Shown in pieces: positions 34,753 to 44,516 of a stretch of 64,000 nucleotides of DNA. Within the stretch, counting starts at the first letter, position 1. Each line of letters opens with the position of its first letter. Origin of the DNA: CAVZCK01 sp963798805 (lineage in GTDB: Bacteria; Pseudomonadota; Alphaproteobacteria; Rhizobiales; Rhodomicrobiaceae); NCBI GenBank assembly GCA_963798805.1, contig CAWCVC010000010.1, positions 868,001 through 932,000 on the forward strand, in the 5' to 3' direction. The position numbers and the translations under genes are program-made. Under the pieces are notes generated by a model, which saw only the letters and a program-made list of their open reading frames with translations, did no database searches and was not told where the DNA came from.

Positions 34753-35583
34753 TCAATAGACTGAATATTTCGCCTCGGCATGGTGGGCGTGCTCGGCGAT
34801 GAGGCGCGCAACCTCCTTCGGGTGGGTAGCGATCATGAAATGCGCGGCATCGTCGAGGGTGACCAGCGTTGCCCTGCCCATGCATTCGGCAAGCAGCGCA
34901 TTTGCGCGTTTCACGGCGGGATGGCTGTCCCGGCCACGAACGACCAGCGCTGGAATCTTGATCGTCGCCAGCGAGGAAGCCGGCGGCGCGAAACCATAGG
35001 CGCTGGCCCAATCCAGCATGTTGACCGGCGTCGTCTCGACCGCATAGGCGCGCACCCGGTCCGGCCAGGAGGCGTAAGTCCCGACGCCGCCGTAAAAATC
35101 AATCATCGCCGAGATCGCTTCCATGTTGCCGCCGGCAAAGGAGGCGAAATAGGCCTCGGTCAGCTCGTGGAAAGCGCGATAGTGCCGGCGCTCGCCCCGG
35201 TCCCGCAGCACCTCCGGCGCGGGCGCCTCCAGGATCGTCAGGCTGGCGAGCGGCACCCGCCTGCGCAGCGCCACGGCGAGCGCCACCAGGCCGCCGAAGG
35301 AATGGCCGACCAGATGCGCGCGGCCGCCGGCCCGGCGCAGCACCGCTTCCAGCATTTCGGCTTCGTGCGAAATGTCGGGATCGCTGGCGGTGCGGCGCTC
35401 GGCGGTGCCGCCATAGCCGAGCAGGCTCGTGGTCACGCAGCGGAACCGGCTGCTCAAGCCGGCGATCACAGGCCGCCAGGCGGCGCCGGTGCTGCACGAT
35501 CCGGGCACCAGCACGACGGTCGGACCGATGCCGCACTCCTCATAGTCGATGCATCCACGCTCTTCTTCGATCACCGCGGCCAT
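34753..35583 (-). CDS. Alpha/beta-hydrolase
   Basis: About 276 aa. It starts MAAVIEEERGCIDYEECGIG; the oxyanion region is VVLVPGSCSTGAAW, the nucleophile elbow is LVGHSFGGLVAL, and the acid and His are in VVRGRDSHPAV and LDDAAHFMIATHP. Related to haloperoxidase/esterase-type hydrolases; substrate unknown. It follows the DUF4242 gene by 49 bp on the same strand, so the two may be one operon. Confidence 0.85.
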   Translation of the reverse strand: MAAVIEEERGCIDYEECGIGPTVVLVPGSCSTGAAWRPVIAGLSSRFRCVTTSLLGYGGTAERRTASDPDISHEAEMLEAVLRRAGGRAHLVGHSFGGLVALAVALRRRVPLASLTILEAPAPEVLRDRGERRHYRAFHELTEAYFASFAGGNMEAISAMIDFYGGVGTYASWPDRVRAYAVETTPVNMLDWASAYGFAPPASSLATIKIPALVVRGRDSHPAVKRANALLAECMGRATLVTLDDAAHFMIATHPKEVARLIAEHAHHAEAKYSVY

Positions 35584-35632
35584 CCATGATTTGACAAGCC
35601 CCGAAAGCCTCTCCACCGCACGAGCTCCCCAT

Positions 35633-35908
35633 TCACGCCGTTTCGGTCGTCGGGTCGATGACACGTCGGACTTCGGTGATTTTGGTTGCCGGAAAGCCGC
35701 TGATCTCGGCATGGCGCCGGATGACCGCCTCGTCCTCGGCGAGATAGACGCAGAAGGTTTTGTCCGCCGCGACGAAGGATTCGAGCCATTGAATGTCCGG
35801 GGCGAGTTCCCTCAGCGCGTCGTTGGATTTGGCGGCGGCCTGACGAAGCTCGGCCCGCTCCAGGCTGCCGACTGCAGGAATGTTCCGTTCGATGATGTAT
35901 TTGCGCAC
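35633..35908 (-). CDS. DUF4242 family small protein
   Basis: 91 aa, opening MRKYIIERNIPAVGSLERAEL, with IQWLESFVAADKTFCVYLAED and HAEISGFPATKITEVRRVIDP. This is the compact ferredoxin-like DUF4242 family of unknown function. The GFPATKITEV ending is characteristic. Likely first gene of a two-gene unit with the alpha/beta-hydrolase. Confidence 0.82.
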   Translation of the reverse strand: MRKYIIERNIPAVGSLERAELRQAAAKSNDALRELAPDIQWLESFVAADKTFCVYLAEDEAVIRRHAEISGFPATKITEVRRVIDPTTETA

Positions 35909-36142
35909 GGCTTTCTCCGATCTCCACTGGGTGGTGATCGTGATCTAATCCATGCGGATGCGGCCCGCGTCCTCCGATGAGACGACATGGTCAGGAGGCT
36001 CATGACCGCCCGGATACGCCAGTAGACTGTGGGTTTGCCATATTGAGGCATTCCCTGCCCTCCCCCACGAAATCCGGTTGCGCGGGGAACGCGATATCCG
36101 TTACAAAGCGTCTAGCTCTGAACAGCCGAGCTGAAGGCAGCC

Positions 36143-36265
36143 GTGATCAGGACGCGTAAATACACGATCGGGACCGGACCGGGCGGATCATCCGCGCGGC
36201 CTGCCCGTCTGCGCGCCTATGCTGCCCGCTCGCCCCTTGCGCTTCTCCTCCTTATCCGCCCCTGA
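36143..36265 (+). CDS. leuL: Putative leucine leader peptide upstream of leuA
   Basis: A 40-codon frame (GTG 36143, GAAGG about 6 bp upstream) ends in LALLLLIRP and stop: five leucines within six codons directly before the stop. The stop lies inside the left arm of a terminator hairpin. This is the layout of a ribosome-mediated attenuator in which leucine shortage stalls the ribosome. The start codon is uncertain; a shorter peptide is possible. Confidence 0.6.
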   Translation: MIRTRKYTIGTGPGGSSARPARLRAYAARSPLALLLLIRP

Positions 36266-36300
36266 GCGCCGTCTGGCCGAGGCTGGGCGCTTAGGGGTTT
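36259..36300 (+). promoter_or_regulatory. leuA attenuator hairpin
   Basis: CCCCTGAGCGCC (36259-36270) pairs with GGGCGCTTAGGGG (36285-36297), one mismatch, followed by TTT. It overlaps the end of the leucine-rich frame and precedes leuA by 72 bp. Confidence 0.65.
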
Positions 36301-36371
36301 GACGCTGTCAACAAGAGCGCAACAATCCCGGCTATAATCTCAGGCGCCGGACCGAATAGGGAAATTTCATC

Positions 36372-37958
36372 ATGACCGTTGAAGCGAAAGCCGACGAGGC
36401 TGCGCGCGTAAAGCGTGACGATCAGAACTGCGTCTTCATTTTCGACACCACCTTACGCGACGGCGAGCAGTCGCCGGGCGCGTCCATGACGCATGAGGAG
36501 AAGCTGCAGGTCGCCGAATTGCTCGACGAAATGGGCGTCGACATCATCGAGGCAGGCTTTCCGATCGCCTCGAACGGCGATTTCGAGGCCGTCAGCGAGA
36601 TCAGCAAGGTCGTCAAGAACGCGGTGGTCTGCGGCCTGGCGCGCGCCGGGTTGAAGGACATCGACCGCGCCGGCGAGGCGCTCCGCGATGCCAGACAGCC
36701 GCGTATTCACACCTTCATCGGCACCTCGCCGCTGCACCGCAAGTATCAGCTGCAGATGGACGCCGACCAGGTCTATGAGGCGGTCGTTGCCTCGGTGACG
36801 CGGGCGCGGGGCTATACGGACAACGTCGAATGGTCGCCGATGGACGCAACGCGCACCGAGCCCGACTTCCTGAAGCGCGTCGTCGAGGCCGCGATCAAGG
36901 CCGGCGCAACCACCATCAACATTCCCGACACGGTCGGCTATTCGACGCCGGAGGAGTTTTACGAGATCATCAGAATGCTGCGTGAGGAGGTGCCGGGCGG
37001 CGATCAGGTGATCTTTTCGACGCACTGCCACAATGATCTGGGGCTGGCGGTCGCCAATTCGCTCGCCGGCATCAAGGCGGGGGCGCGGCAGATCGAATGC
37101 ACCATCAACGGCCTGGGCGAGCGCGCCGGCAATGCCGCGCTGGAAGAGGTCGTCATGGCGATCAACACCCGCAACGACGTGCTGCCCTATTGGACGAAGA
37201 TCGACACCCGGCTGATCACGCGCGCCTCCAAGCTGGTCTCGGCGGTATCGGCCTTCCCGGTGCAGTACAACAAGGCGATCGTCGGCAAGAACGCCTTCGC
37301 CCATGAGAGCGGCATCCATCAGGACGGCGTTTTGAAGAACGCCCAGACCTACGAAATCATGACGCCAGAGAGCGTCGGCTTGAGCGAGTCGTCGCTGGTG
37401 ATGGGCAAGCATTCCGGCCGCCACGCCTTCCGCGAGAAGCTGCGCGAGATGGGCTACCAGCTCGGCGACAACGCCCTTGAGGCCGCTTTCCAGGCCATGA
37501 AGGATCTCGCCGACAAGAAGAAGAGCGTCTATGACGAGGACATCGAGGCGATCGTCGGCCAGGGCATGGCAACCGCCCATGACCGGATCAAGCTTCTGTC
37601 GCTGACCGTGATCGCCGGCACCGGCGGCCCGCAGCGGGCGACCGTGACGCTCGATCTCGACGGCCAGCATCGCACCGCGGAATGCATCGGCGACGGGCCG
37701 GTCGACGCCACCTTCAAGGCGATCCGCTCGCTGGTGCCGCATGAGGCGCGGCTGGCGCTCTATCAGGTGCACGCTGTCACCGAAGGCACGGACGCCCAGG
37801 CCGAGGTCAGCGTGCGGCTGGAGGAGAACGGCAAGACCGTCACCGGACGTGGGTCCGATACGGACACGATGGTGGCGTCGGCCAGGGCTTATATCAGCGC
37901 GCTGAACAAGCTGATGACCCGACGGGAGAAGAATGCGCCGGGGGCGATGGCGGTTTGA
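36372..37958 (+). CDS. leuA: 2-isopropylmalate synthase
   Basis: Condenses acetyl-CoA with 2-ketoisovalerate, the first step of leucine synthesis. 528 aa. The catalytic barrel has FDTTLRDGEQSPGASM, THCHNDLGLAVANS and AFAHESGIHQDGVLK; the C-terminal LeuA dimer domain (from about residue 410) mediates leucine feedback (TVTLDLDGQHRTAECIGDG, DTDTMVASARAYISALNKL). It stands alone, downstream of the attenuator. Confidence 0.97.
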   Translation: MTVEAKADEAARVKRDDQNCVFIFDTTLRDGEQSPGASMTHEEKLQVAELLDEMGVDIIEAGFPIASNGDFEAVSEISKVVKNAVVCGLARAGLKDIDRAGEALRDARQPRIHTFIGTSPLHRKYQLQMDADQVYEAVVASVTRARGYTDNVEWSPMDATRTEPDFLKRVVEAAIKAGATTINIPDTVGYSTPEEFYEIIRMLREEVPGGDQVIFSTHCHNDLGLAVANSLAGIKAGARQIECTINGLGERAGNAALEEVVMAINTRNDVLPYWTKIDTRLITRASKLVSAVSAFPVQYNKAIVGKNAFAHESGIHQDGVLKNAQTYEIMTPESVGLSESSLVMGKHSGRHAFREKLREMGYQLGDNALEAAFQAMKDLADKKKSVYDEDIEAIVGQGMATAHDRIKLLSLTVIAGTGGPQRATVTLDLDGQHRTAECIGDGPVDATFKAIRSLVPHEARLALYQVHAVTEGTDAQAEVSVRLEENGKTVTGRGSDTDTMVASARAYISALNKLMTRREKNAPGAMAV

Positions 37959-37980
37959 GGGTTTAAGGGATTACCGGGGG

Positions 37981-38007
37981 TGTGAGGCCACGCTGGAGGG
38001 CCTCACA
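37981..38007 (+). terminator. Hairpin after leuA
   Basis: TGTGAGGCC and GGCCTCACA form a perfect 9-bp stem with a 9-nt loop, 22 bp after the leuA stop. There is no T-run, so termination may need Rho or the stem may only protect the 3' end. Confidence 0.55.
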
Positions 38008-38334
38008 CGAGGTGTGCGGGTGAGGAGTGGGGTCGGTTTGGCCCTGAGGTGTCACTGAGAAAGCGAGCTTTGAGCGGCTGAGTTGCGGTGAGAGCGGCCA
38101 TTGGGATGCCGCCACCGGAGAAACGCGACTGAAGCGTCCGCTGCCTCTGATCGACGACGGCTGAACTCTCAGCTGCGGACACCTCTAACGCGCGCCTAAT
38201 TTTCTGCCCGGGGCCAATTGCAGACCATGGTTGAGGGAATCGTTGCAGTTGTAACCCGGTGCGACTCGCTGCTGCCACTGTGGCTCATTCGTGGGCGACC
38301 AATTCGCGTCTTTGCTCATTGCCGCCGAGAAGGA
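38008..38334. other. Region without recognisable gene
   Basis: Neither strand shows a convincing coding frame or a strong fold. Confidence 0.5.
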
Positions 38335-39006
38335 TCAAAAATAGCAAGCGGACCGGACCAGGACTGTGAGCATGTCGACTCCGAACACGCTCTCCAGATC
38401 CTGTCCGGACCGCTTGAGCCATTGATCCTGCGCGCGGTAGGCTGGCTTTTCCCGAGCCGCCGGGCAATCGTATTGGAGTTTGCCCAGATTTTGCAGATGG
38501 TGGACCATCTCGTGAACGAGCACGGATATGTCGGCCGGGGTTGCGCCGGTCCAACTGTCGGCGAGGAAAATCGTCTTCGTGGCGTCATCATAGACGGCGG
38601 CGATATCAGGTCGATTTGCAGCCGCGGCTTCCTGCGCACCGAAGCCAGTCCCAAGCGCTCTCTCCGGGAGAAGTCCGTGATACCGAATGGCTGTGAGCCT
38701 CGCTGGACTTGCGAATGCGATGCGAGGATAGTCGTAAATGGCCGGCAATTCGAAATTGGCGGACAGCCAATTGACAATGTCTCTCAGCAAGACCTCGGTA
38801 GGAGATCCAGACGCGAGAGAGCCGGGATCGGTCGGCGGGTTGCCGAACGCGTTAATCCCCGCCAATTTGTGTGGAGTCTCCGATTTCTCGTTCTGCATCG
38901 GCGCCGGCGTCAGCACAGCGCCAGGATTCTCCGAAGAGTGAGCGACGGACGCGCCAAACGTCCCGGATATAATCATCGTTCCGGATAAGATTATCTGCTT
39001 GAGCAT
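38335..39006 (-). CDS. Secreted HExxH protein, DUF6647-like
   Basis: 223 aa from MLKQIILSGTMIISGTFGAS, with GGAGG directly before; the N-terminus is a signal peptide. Near residue 170 is ISVLVHEMVHHLQNLGKLQY, a zincin HExxH motif, followed by CPAAREKPAYRAQDQWL, where the Glu may be the third ligand. FLADSWTGATPADISVLVHE resembles the DUF6647 family. Peptidase activity is inferred only. Divergent from the CadC-type regulator at 39128; regulation by it is possible. Confidence 0.72.
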   Translation of the reverse strand: MLKQIILSGTMIISGTFGASVAHSSENPGAVLTPAPMQNEKSETPHKLAGINAFGNPPTDPGSLASGSPTEVLLRDIVNWLSANFELPAIYDYPRIAFASPARLTAIRYHGLLPERALGTGFGAQEAAAANRPDIAAVYDDATKTIFLADSWTGATPADISVLVHEMVHHLQNLGKLQYDCPAAREKPAYRAQDQWLKRSGQDLESVFGVDMLTVLVRSACYF

Positions 39007-39127
39007 GATCGCCTCCAACATGGAGGAGAAATCATGCGACTGGCGCGAGCGGTACGCTTTAAGATAAGCTTACTTTATTCTTCAGAAACCCTTCATTTGC
39101 GCCTCAAATCGCCGGCGAACGAAAAGG

Positions 39128-40755
39128 GTGAACATTTTGATCTACCGTTTCGAAGACTATTCACTCGACTGTGAGCGGCGAGAATTGCGGCGCGGGCTTG
39201 ATCTGATAGGGATTGAACCGCAGGTCTTCGATCTTCTTGAGTATCTCATCGTCAACCGAGGTCGCGTCGTCACTAAGGACGATCTCATCGCTGCCGTGTG
39301 GAGCGGTCGTATTGTTTCAGAATCCACGCTCACGACCAGAATCAACGCCGTTCGTTGCGCCGTCGGTGATAGTGGCCGACAGCAACGTTTAATCCGCACA
39401 ATTTCACGCAAGGGGATTCGCTTCATCGGCGAGGTCCTAGCGGAGCGACCGCCGGAGGATGTGCAGCGAGAAACATCGGTTACGGGCCGGATTTTGCATC
39501 AGGGGAAATTTTCACCGGTCCCTAGCGCAGCCAGCGAAGCTATTGCGCCAATCCCAGCGCTTCCAGACAAGCCGTCCGTCGCTGTTCTTCCTTTTGAAGC
39601 GGTGGGTGGTGATGCTGAACTTGACAGCTTCGCCGACGGGTTGACCGAGGACATTATCACCGGATTGTCCCGGATAAAGGCCCTCTGGGTGATCGCAAGC
39701 AACACCATGTTTGCCTATAAGGGACGAGCGGTGGACGTACATACCGTCGAGAAAGACCTTGGCGTGCAGTACGTCGTCAATGGCAGGGTGCGCGAAGCCG
39801 AGGGCCGGCTTCGAATGACCGCGCATCTGATCGAAACGGGGACCGGTCGCCACATTTGGGCCGCAAAGATTGACCGCGCGAGCGGGGGCTCTTTGAGCTG
39901 CAGGACGATTTTGCGCAATCCGTCGTGGCCTCGATTCAAGTACAGCTCATTATGAACGAAGGGAAGGCAGTAACGCGGAAGGCTGGGTCTTTCCCTTGCG
40001 TCGGCGATCTCCTGGCTCGTTCACGTGAACGCCTCTATCAGGCGACGGCTGACGGGTTGAAGGACTTGGTAGCGCTTGCAGAGAAAGCGCTCTTGCTCGA
40101 TCAGGCCAACGGTGAGGCCTGCCGTTTGCTTGCCGCCGGCCTTTGGCATCAAGTCTACAGGGGCTTCATCCCATGGGATCGGACGACGGTTGATCGGATC
40201 ATGATGCTCGCCCAGCACGCTGTCGTTGCCGAGGATGCGGACGAATACTCTCACTGGATGCTGGGGCTTGCGCATCTGTTAGCGTGCCAGCATGAGCGAG
40301 CGATCGTGTCGCTGAAACGTGCCTTGGACATCAATCCGAGCTTCTCATTGGCTTACGGCACCTTAGGAACCGTGCTGGCCTGGAGCGGGGAGCCCGATCT
40401 GTCGATTGCGAATAATGAACTCGCATTGAGAATCAATCCGAGTGATCCATTAAATCCTCACCGCTACTTCGGCTTGGCTCTGGCTCATTATCTCGCGTCT
40501 CGCTATACAAGCGCTCTGGAGAATGCGGCGCTCGTAGTCGAAATCCGCCCCGACTGGTGGCTCGGGCTCATCATCTATGCCGCGAGCTTAGCAAAGGTCG
40601 GTCGAGTGGCCGAGGCGCAGACCGTGTGCGCCGATTTACTGCGCGCGAGGCCCGATTTGACTTCAGCCTCTCTCAAGGAGCTTCCCTTTGCCAAGCCGGG
40701 CGACCGTGACCATGTCGTCGGCGGATTACGCAAGGCCGGCCTTGCCGAGGATTGA
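39128..40755 (+). pseudogene. CadC-type winged-helix/TPR regulator, frameshifted
   Basis: The first frame encodes an OmpR-type winged helix (FEDYSLDCERRELRRG..., KDDLIAAVWSGRIVSESTLT, about residues 8-100), a linker and a FlgO-like domain (KPSVAVLPFEAVGGD..., DLGVQYVVNGRVREAEGRLR). It then runs off frame after HIWAAKIDRAS. The -1 frame continues LFELQDDFAQSVVASIQV and TPR-like repeats to 40755. One missing G in the G5 run 39884-39888 explains it (expected RASGGLFELQD). This may be a real mutation or a sequencing error; otherwise the gene is intact. Confidence 0.8.
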
Positions 40756-40943
40756 CAGGTCACGTCGGCGCTTTTGTGGTCGTCCCCCTTGGCGGCATGG
40801 TTATTGCCATTGTGCTCAGCGATGGGTCGCGGTCGCTGATGGCCACGGGAGGTCCCTGGGCGTCTGTAGGGCTCGCTGGCATGATACTCGTCACGCTGCT
40901 GGGATCGTGGGGGGCACTGCAGATTGTGAACCGGTGGCGATGA
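40752..40943 (+). CDS. Possible small membrane protein
   Basis: 63 codons from a TTG overlapping the previous stop. Two hydrophobic stretches (VGAFVVVPLGGMVIAIVL and VGLAGMILVTLLGSWGALQIV) suggest two membrane helices. No family recognised and no clear ribosome site; may not be translated. Confidence 0.3.
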   Translation: MTGHVGAFVVVPLGGMVIAIVLSDGSRSLMATGGPWASVGLAGMILVTLLGSWGALQIVNRWR

Positions 40944-41275
40944 GGTTGCCCGGGCGCATGAGCGGCGGAAACGAGGCGCAGGCCGTCACTTGCCCCCCGC
41001 CCCACCCCCCTCCCTCATTCCCCCTTGTCTTCCCGCACCGCATCATGATATCTACCCGCATCGGCTCAATCCTGGGCCACATCGGCGCTGATGCCGCGTG
41101 AAGGACTTTGGCCGGGGCTTGTCACTCTTCGCCCCCCTTGTTCCCCAGCTCAGCCTTTCGAGAATTTCTTCACCAGACACCCAGGCCACGCGGGGAGTCT
41201 CAACCCCGCCTTTTGCTGCGCCGGACCGGCATCGTGCCGTCCGCTCGCGCCGATGGCATTTGAAAGAACACCAAC
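40944..41275. other. Intergenic region with C-rich tract
   Basis: No gene seen. Positions 40989-41032 are almost pure pyrimidine on the + strand with several C-runs of five or more. The tract precedes rhlE and would lie in or near its 5' leader. Confidence 0.5.
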
Positions 41276-42820
41276 TTGACCAATTTTACAGACCTTGGAC
41301 TTTCGCCGGCGCTCCTGAAGGCGCTGGCCGATGAAAACTACGAGACGCCGACGCCGATCCAGGCTCAGGCGATCCCGCATGTGCTCGCGGGCCATGACCT
41401 GCTCGGCATCGCCCAGACCGGCACCGGCAAGACCGCCGCCTTCGCGCTGCCGACGATGCAACGCCTTGCGGGCGATCGCCGTCCGCCGATGCGCCGCGGC
41501 GTGCGCCTTCTCGTCCTCGCCCCGACACGTGAGCTGGCAACCCAGATCGCCGAGAGCTACCGGACCTATGGCCGTCACATGAACATCAGCGTTGCGACGA
41601 TGTTCGGCGGCGTCTCGCACCGGCCGCAGATCGCGGCGACCCGCAATGGCGTCGACATCCTCGTCGCCACGCCGGGCCGTCTTATCGATCACCTCACGGA
41701 GGGCAATGTCGTGCTCTCCGGCACCGAGATCCTCATTCTCGACGAGGCCGATCAGATGCTCGACATGGGCTTCATCCGGCCGATCAAGCAGATTCTCGGC
41801 AAGCTTTCGGCGAAGCGGCAGAACCTGTTCTTCTCGGCGACGATGTCGCGCGAGACCAGCGCGCTGGCCGCCCAGATCCTGCGGGATCCGATCGAGGTCG
41901 CCGTCGCGCCCCGCGCCAAGACCGTCGACAGCGTCGCCCAGCGCGTCATTCATATCGAGGCGGCGAAGAAGCGCGCCTTGCTCGCCGAGCTGTTCGCCGA
42001 CGAGAGCCTGAGCCGCGCCCTCGTCTTCACGCGCACCAAGCGCGGTGCTGACAGGGTGGCGAAATATCTCGACGGCTCGGGCGTCAAAGTCTCCGCGATC
42101 CACGGCAATAAGAGCCAGGGTCAGCGCGAGGCCGCGCTCGGCGCCTTCAAGGCTGGCCGCATCCGGGCGCTGGTGGCGACGGATATCGCGGCGCGCGGCA
42201 TCGACATCGACGAGGTGACGCATGTCATCAATTACGAGCTGCCTAACCTGCCGGAAAGCTATGTGCACCGAATCGGCCGCACCGCCCGCGCAGGTGCCGA
42301 AGGCATCGCCATTTCGCTCTGCGACGCTGAGGAACGCGATTATCTGCGCGACATCGAGAAGCTGATCCGCCAGTCGATCCCGAGCTCCAACCGCCGCGGC
42401 GACGCTTCGCTCGTCGTCGACGAGCGGTACATCTCCTCCGCCGACCGGGAGACCAGACCGTCGCGGGGCGGCCGGGCTCAGCGGAGCGAGCGGCCGCAAG
42501 GCGAGCGCAGCGGCAAGCGTGGCCCTCGGCGCTCGGGCGAACGCAGTGCGACCGCGCAAGAGCCGAATGGCAGTCGCCGCACCGCCGCGTCCGCCAATGG
42601 CGCGACTGGGGGCGGGCGCAACGCCGCCGCCAATGCGCCGGGCGAAGTGCGGGTCGTCCCCGGCTATGGCCGCCCGGTCGAACCGAAGCAGGCGCAGCGC
42701 CGGCCGGAGCAGCCCGCGCGGAGCCGTAACAAGCGGCACGGCGGCGCGGCAGGCGCGATGTCGAACGGAAGCTGGCGGTCCCGCGGGCAAAAGGGCGGGC
42801 AGCGGCAGCATTCGCGGTGA
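41276..42820 (+). CDS. rhlE: DEAD-box RNA helicase (RhlE type)
   Basis: 514 aa, TTG start (MTNFTDLGLSPALLKALADE). Helicase motifs in order: TPIQAQAI, AQTGTGKTAAF, APTRELATQ, TPGRLIDHL, LDEADQMLDMGF, FFSATM, ATDIAARGIDI and YVHRIGRTARAG. From about residue 385 the tail is Arg/Gly/Ser/Ala-rich and basic, likely disordered and RNA-binding. Roles in ribosome assembly or cold adaptation are family knowledge. Confidence 0.94.
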   Translation: MTNFTDLGLSPALLKALADENYETPTPIQAQAIPHVLAGHDLLGIAQTGTGKTAAFALPTMQRLAGDRRPPMRRGVRLLVLAPTRELATQIAESYRTYGRHMNISVATMFGGVSHRPQIAATRNGVDILVATPGRLIDHLTEGNVVLSGTEILILDEADQMLDMGFIRPIKQILGKLSAKRQNLFFSATMSRETSALAAQILRDPIEVAVAPRAKTVDSVAQRVIHIEAAKKRALLAELFADESLSRALVFTRTKRGADRVAKYLDGSGVKVSAIHGNKSQGQREAALGAFKAGRIRALVATDIAARGIDIDEVTHVINYELPNLPESYVHRIGRTARAGAEGIAISLCDAEERDYLRDIEKLIRQSIPSSNRRGDASLVVDERYISSADRETRPSRGGRAQRSERPQGERSGKRGPRRSGERSATAQEPNGSRRTAASANGATGGGRNAAANAPGEVRVVPGYGRPVEPKQAQRRPEQPARSRNKRHGGAAGAMSNGSWRSRGQKGGQRQHSR

Positions 42821-42853
42821 TCGTGTCCCGGGGCGGCAAGGCGCCGCCCCATT

Positions 42854-43591
42854 TCAGTAATCGACCTTGACGAGATAGAGCCCGCAGGACGGCGCGATCG
42901 GCCCGCATCGGGTCCGGTCGCGGGCGTCCAGCGCTCCACGCAGATCGTTCGCCGACCATTTGCCTTCGCCGACCAGCTTCAGGCTGCCGACCATCGAGCG
43001 CACCTGATGATGCAGGAAGGAGCGGGCCGAGGCGCGGATCGCAATTCCCTCGCACGAGCGCTCGACGCTCAGTGCATCGAGCGTCTTCACCGGCGATTTC
43101 GCCTGACACTCCGCCGCGCGGAAGGTCGTGAAATCGTGGCGGCCGACCAGATGCCGCGCGGCTTCCGCCATTGCCTCGTCATCGAGCCGGGGCCATGTGC
43201 GCCAGGCTCGGTCGCGGTCGATCACCAGCGGCGCCAGACGATTGACGATCCGGTAGAGGTAGTGCCGCTTGCGGGCGGAAAAGCGGGCGTCGAAATTCTC
43301 ACCGACCTGCTCGCAGGCGAGGATCGCGATCGGCGCGGGCTTGAGATGGAAATTGACGGCCTTCATCACCGTATCGGCCGGCCAGTCCTTCGTCAGGTCG
43401 ATATGCGCGACCTGCCCGAGCGCGTGGACGCCGGAATCCGTCCGCCCTGCCCCACGCGGAATGAACGCCTCGCCGCAAAAGGCCACAATCGCGTCACGGA
43501 GCCGCTCCTGAACGGAGGGCGCATTCGCCTGCATCTGCCAGCCGGCGAAGGGCGTGCCGTCATATTCGATGAGGAGCTTGTAACGTGGCAT
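42854..43591 (-). CDS. truA: tRNA pseudouridine(38-40) synthase
   Basis: 245 aa. The catalytic Asp is in GAGRTDSGVHALGQVAHID; other family segments are YDGTPFAGWQ at the N-terminus, FSARKRHYLYRI and SFLHHQVRSMVGSL. Modifies uridines of the tRNA anticodon arm. Convergent with rhlE (33 bp). fmt and def, its usual neighbours in Alphaproteobacteria, are not here. Confidence 0.95.
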   Translation of the reverse strand: MPRYKLLIEYDGTPFAGWQMQANAPSVQERLRDAIVAFCGEAFIPRGAGRTDSGVHALGQVAHIDLTKDWPADTVMKAVNFHLKPAPIAILACEQVGENFDARFSARKRHYLYRIVNRLAPLVIDRDRAWRTWPRLDDEAMAEAARHLVGRHDFTTFRAAECQAKSPVKTLDALSVERSCEGIAIRASARSFLHHQVRSMVGSLKLVGEGKWSANDLRGALDARDRTRCGPIAPSCGLYLVKVDY

Positions 43592-43749
43592 TCAGACAAC
43601 TCTTGCCTCGTGATGCATCGCTTCTGGGCCATTGGCTTTCCGGCACCCTGTCCGAGAATCGACCCAGCATAGGACAGCCGCCACCCACGCGCGAGCGGCG
43701 CATGCGGTTGCGATCGAGCGCCAAGGGGCTCGTATGGTTAAAGACGAGG

Positions 43750-43783
43750 CGCGCCGCCTTCTGCTAGCCTAAGCAGCGGCGCG
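43750..43783. repeat. Hairpin upstream of DUF1345 gene
   Basis: CGCGCCG and CTGCT on the left pair with AGCAG and CGGCGCG on the right (12 bp with a small left-arm bulge, 6-nt loop). It lies 34 bp before the DUF1345 start; possibly an RNA structure or transcription-factor dyad. Confidence 0.4.
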
Positions 43784-43816
43784 TTCCCGCGCCCAATGTG
43801 CAGTGGGGGAAAGCTC

Positions 43817-44506
43817 ATGCCTATCGCGCAAAGCTGGTACAATCCGGCAGCCATCGTCCGGTCGCTCATCCTGCGGCCGCGTGTTTACGGAGGAGCGCTG
43901 GCCGGTATCGCCGCCTTCCTGCTCAGCCCGGCGGCCTGGCCCGACACGGTGAGGCTGTCGGTGGCATGGGACGCCGGCGGCTTCGTCTATCTGGTCTTCG
44001 CCCTCTATCTGATGCTGACCTGCCACGCGGAGCACATCCGATCGACCGCGGCGACACGCGACGACAGCCGTTTCGTCATCCTGATCGTCATCCTCGCGAG
44101 CATCTGCTCGAGCTTTGTCGCCATCGCTCAGCTCATCGAGCACGCCAAGGAACCTTCGCTGACCGGCCTCGAAAAGACCTCGCTGGCGGCGCTCGCCATT
44201 GTCACCATCGTCATCTCATGGCTCGTCACCCAGGTCGCCTTCGCGCTGCATTACGCCCATGACTATTATCTGCCGGAGGAGGGCAGCGATGCACAGGGCG
44301 GGCTGGATTTCCCCGGCTGCGACGTGCCGGACTATTGGGATTTTCTCTATTTCTCGACCTCGATCGGCGCAACTTCGCAGACATCCGACACGACGATAAG
44401 ATCGCGCAGCCTCAGGCGGCTGGTGACGCTGCACGCGGCGATCGCCTTCTTCTTCAACACCGCCGTGCTGGCGCTGACCGTGAACATCGCCGCAAGCCTG
44501 GCTTGA
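43817..44506 (+). CDS. DUF1345 integral membrane protein
   Basis: 229 aa from MPIAQSWYNPAAIVRSL, with GGGGGAAA upstream. About five hydrophobic helices and the family segment YWDFLYFSTSIGATSQTSD followed by RRLVTLHAAIAFFFNT. Function unknown; the segment resembles a channel pore region only loosely. No partner genes evident. Confidence 0.87.
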   Translation: MPIAQSWYNPAAIVRSLILRPRVYGGALAGIAAFLLSPAAWPDTVRLSVAWDAGGFVYLVFALYLMLTCHAEHIRSTAATRDDSRFVILIVILASICSSFVAIAQLIEHAKEPSLTGLEKTSLAALAIVTIVISWLVTQVAFALHYAHDYYLPEEGSDAQGGLDFPGCDVPDYWDFLYFSTSIGATSQTSDTTIRSRSLRRLVTLHAAIAFFFNTAVLALTVNIAASLA

Positions 44507-44516
44507 GGTGCGCGGC

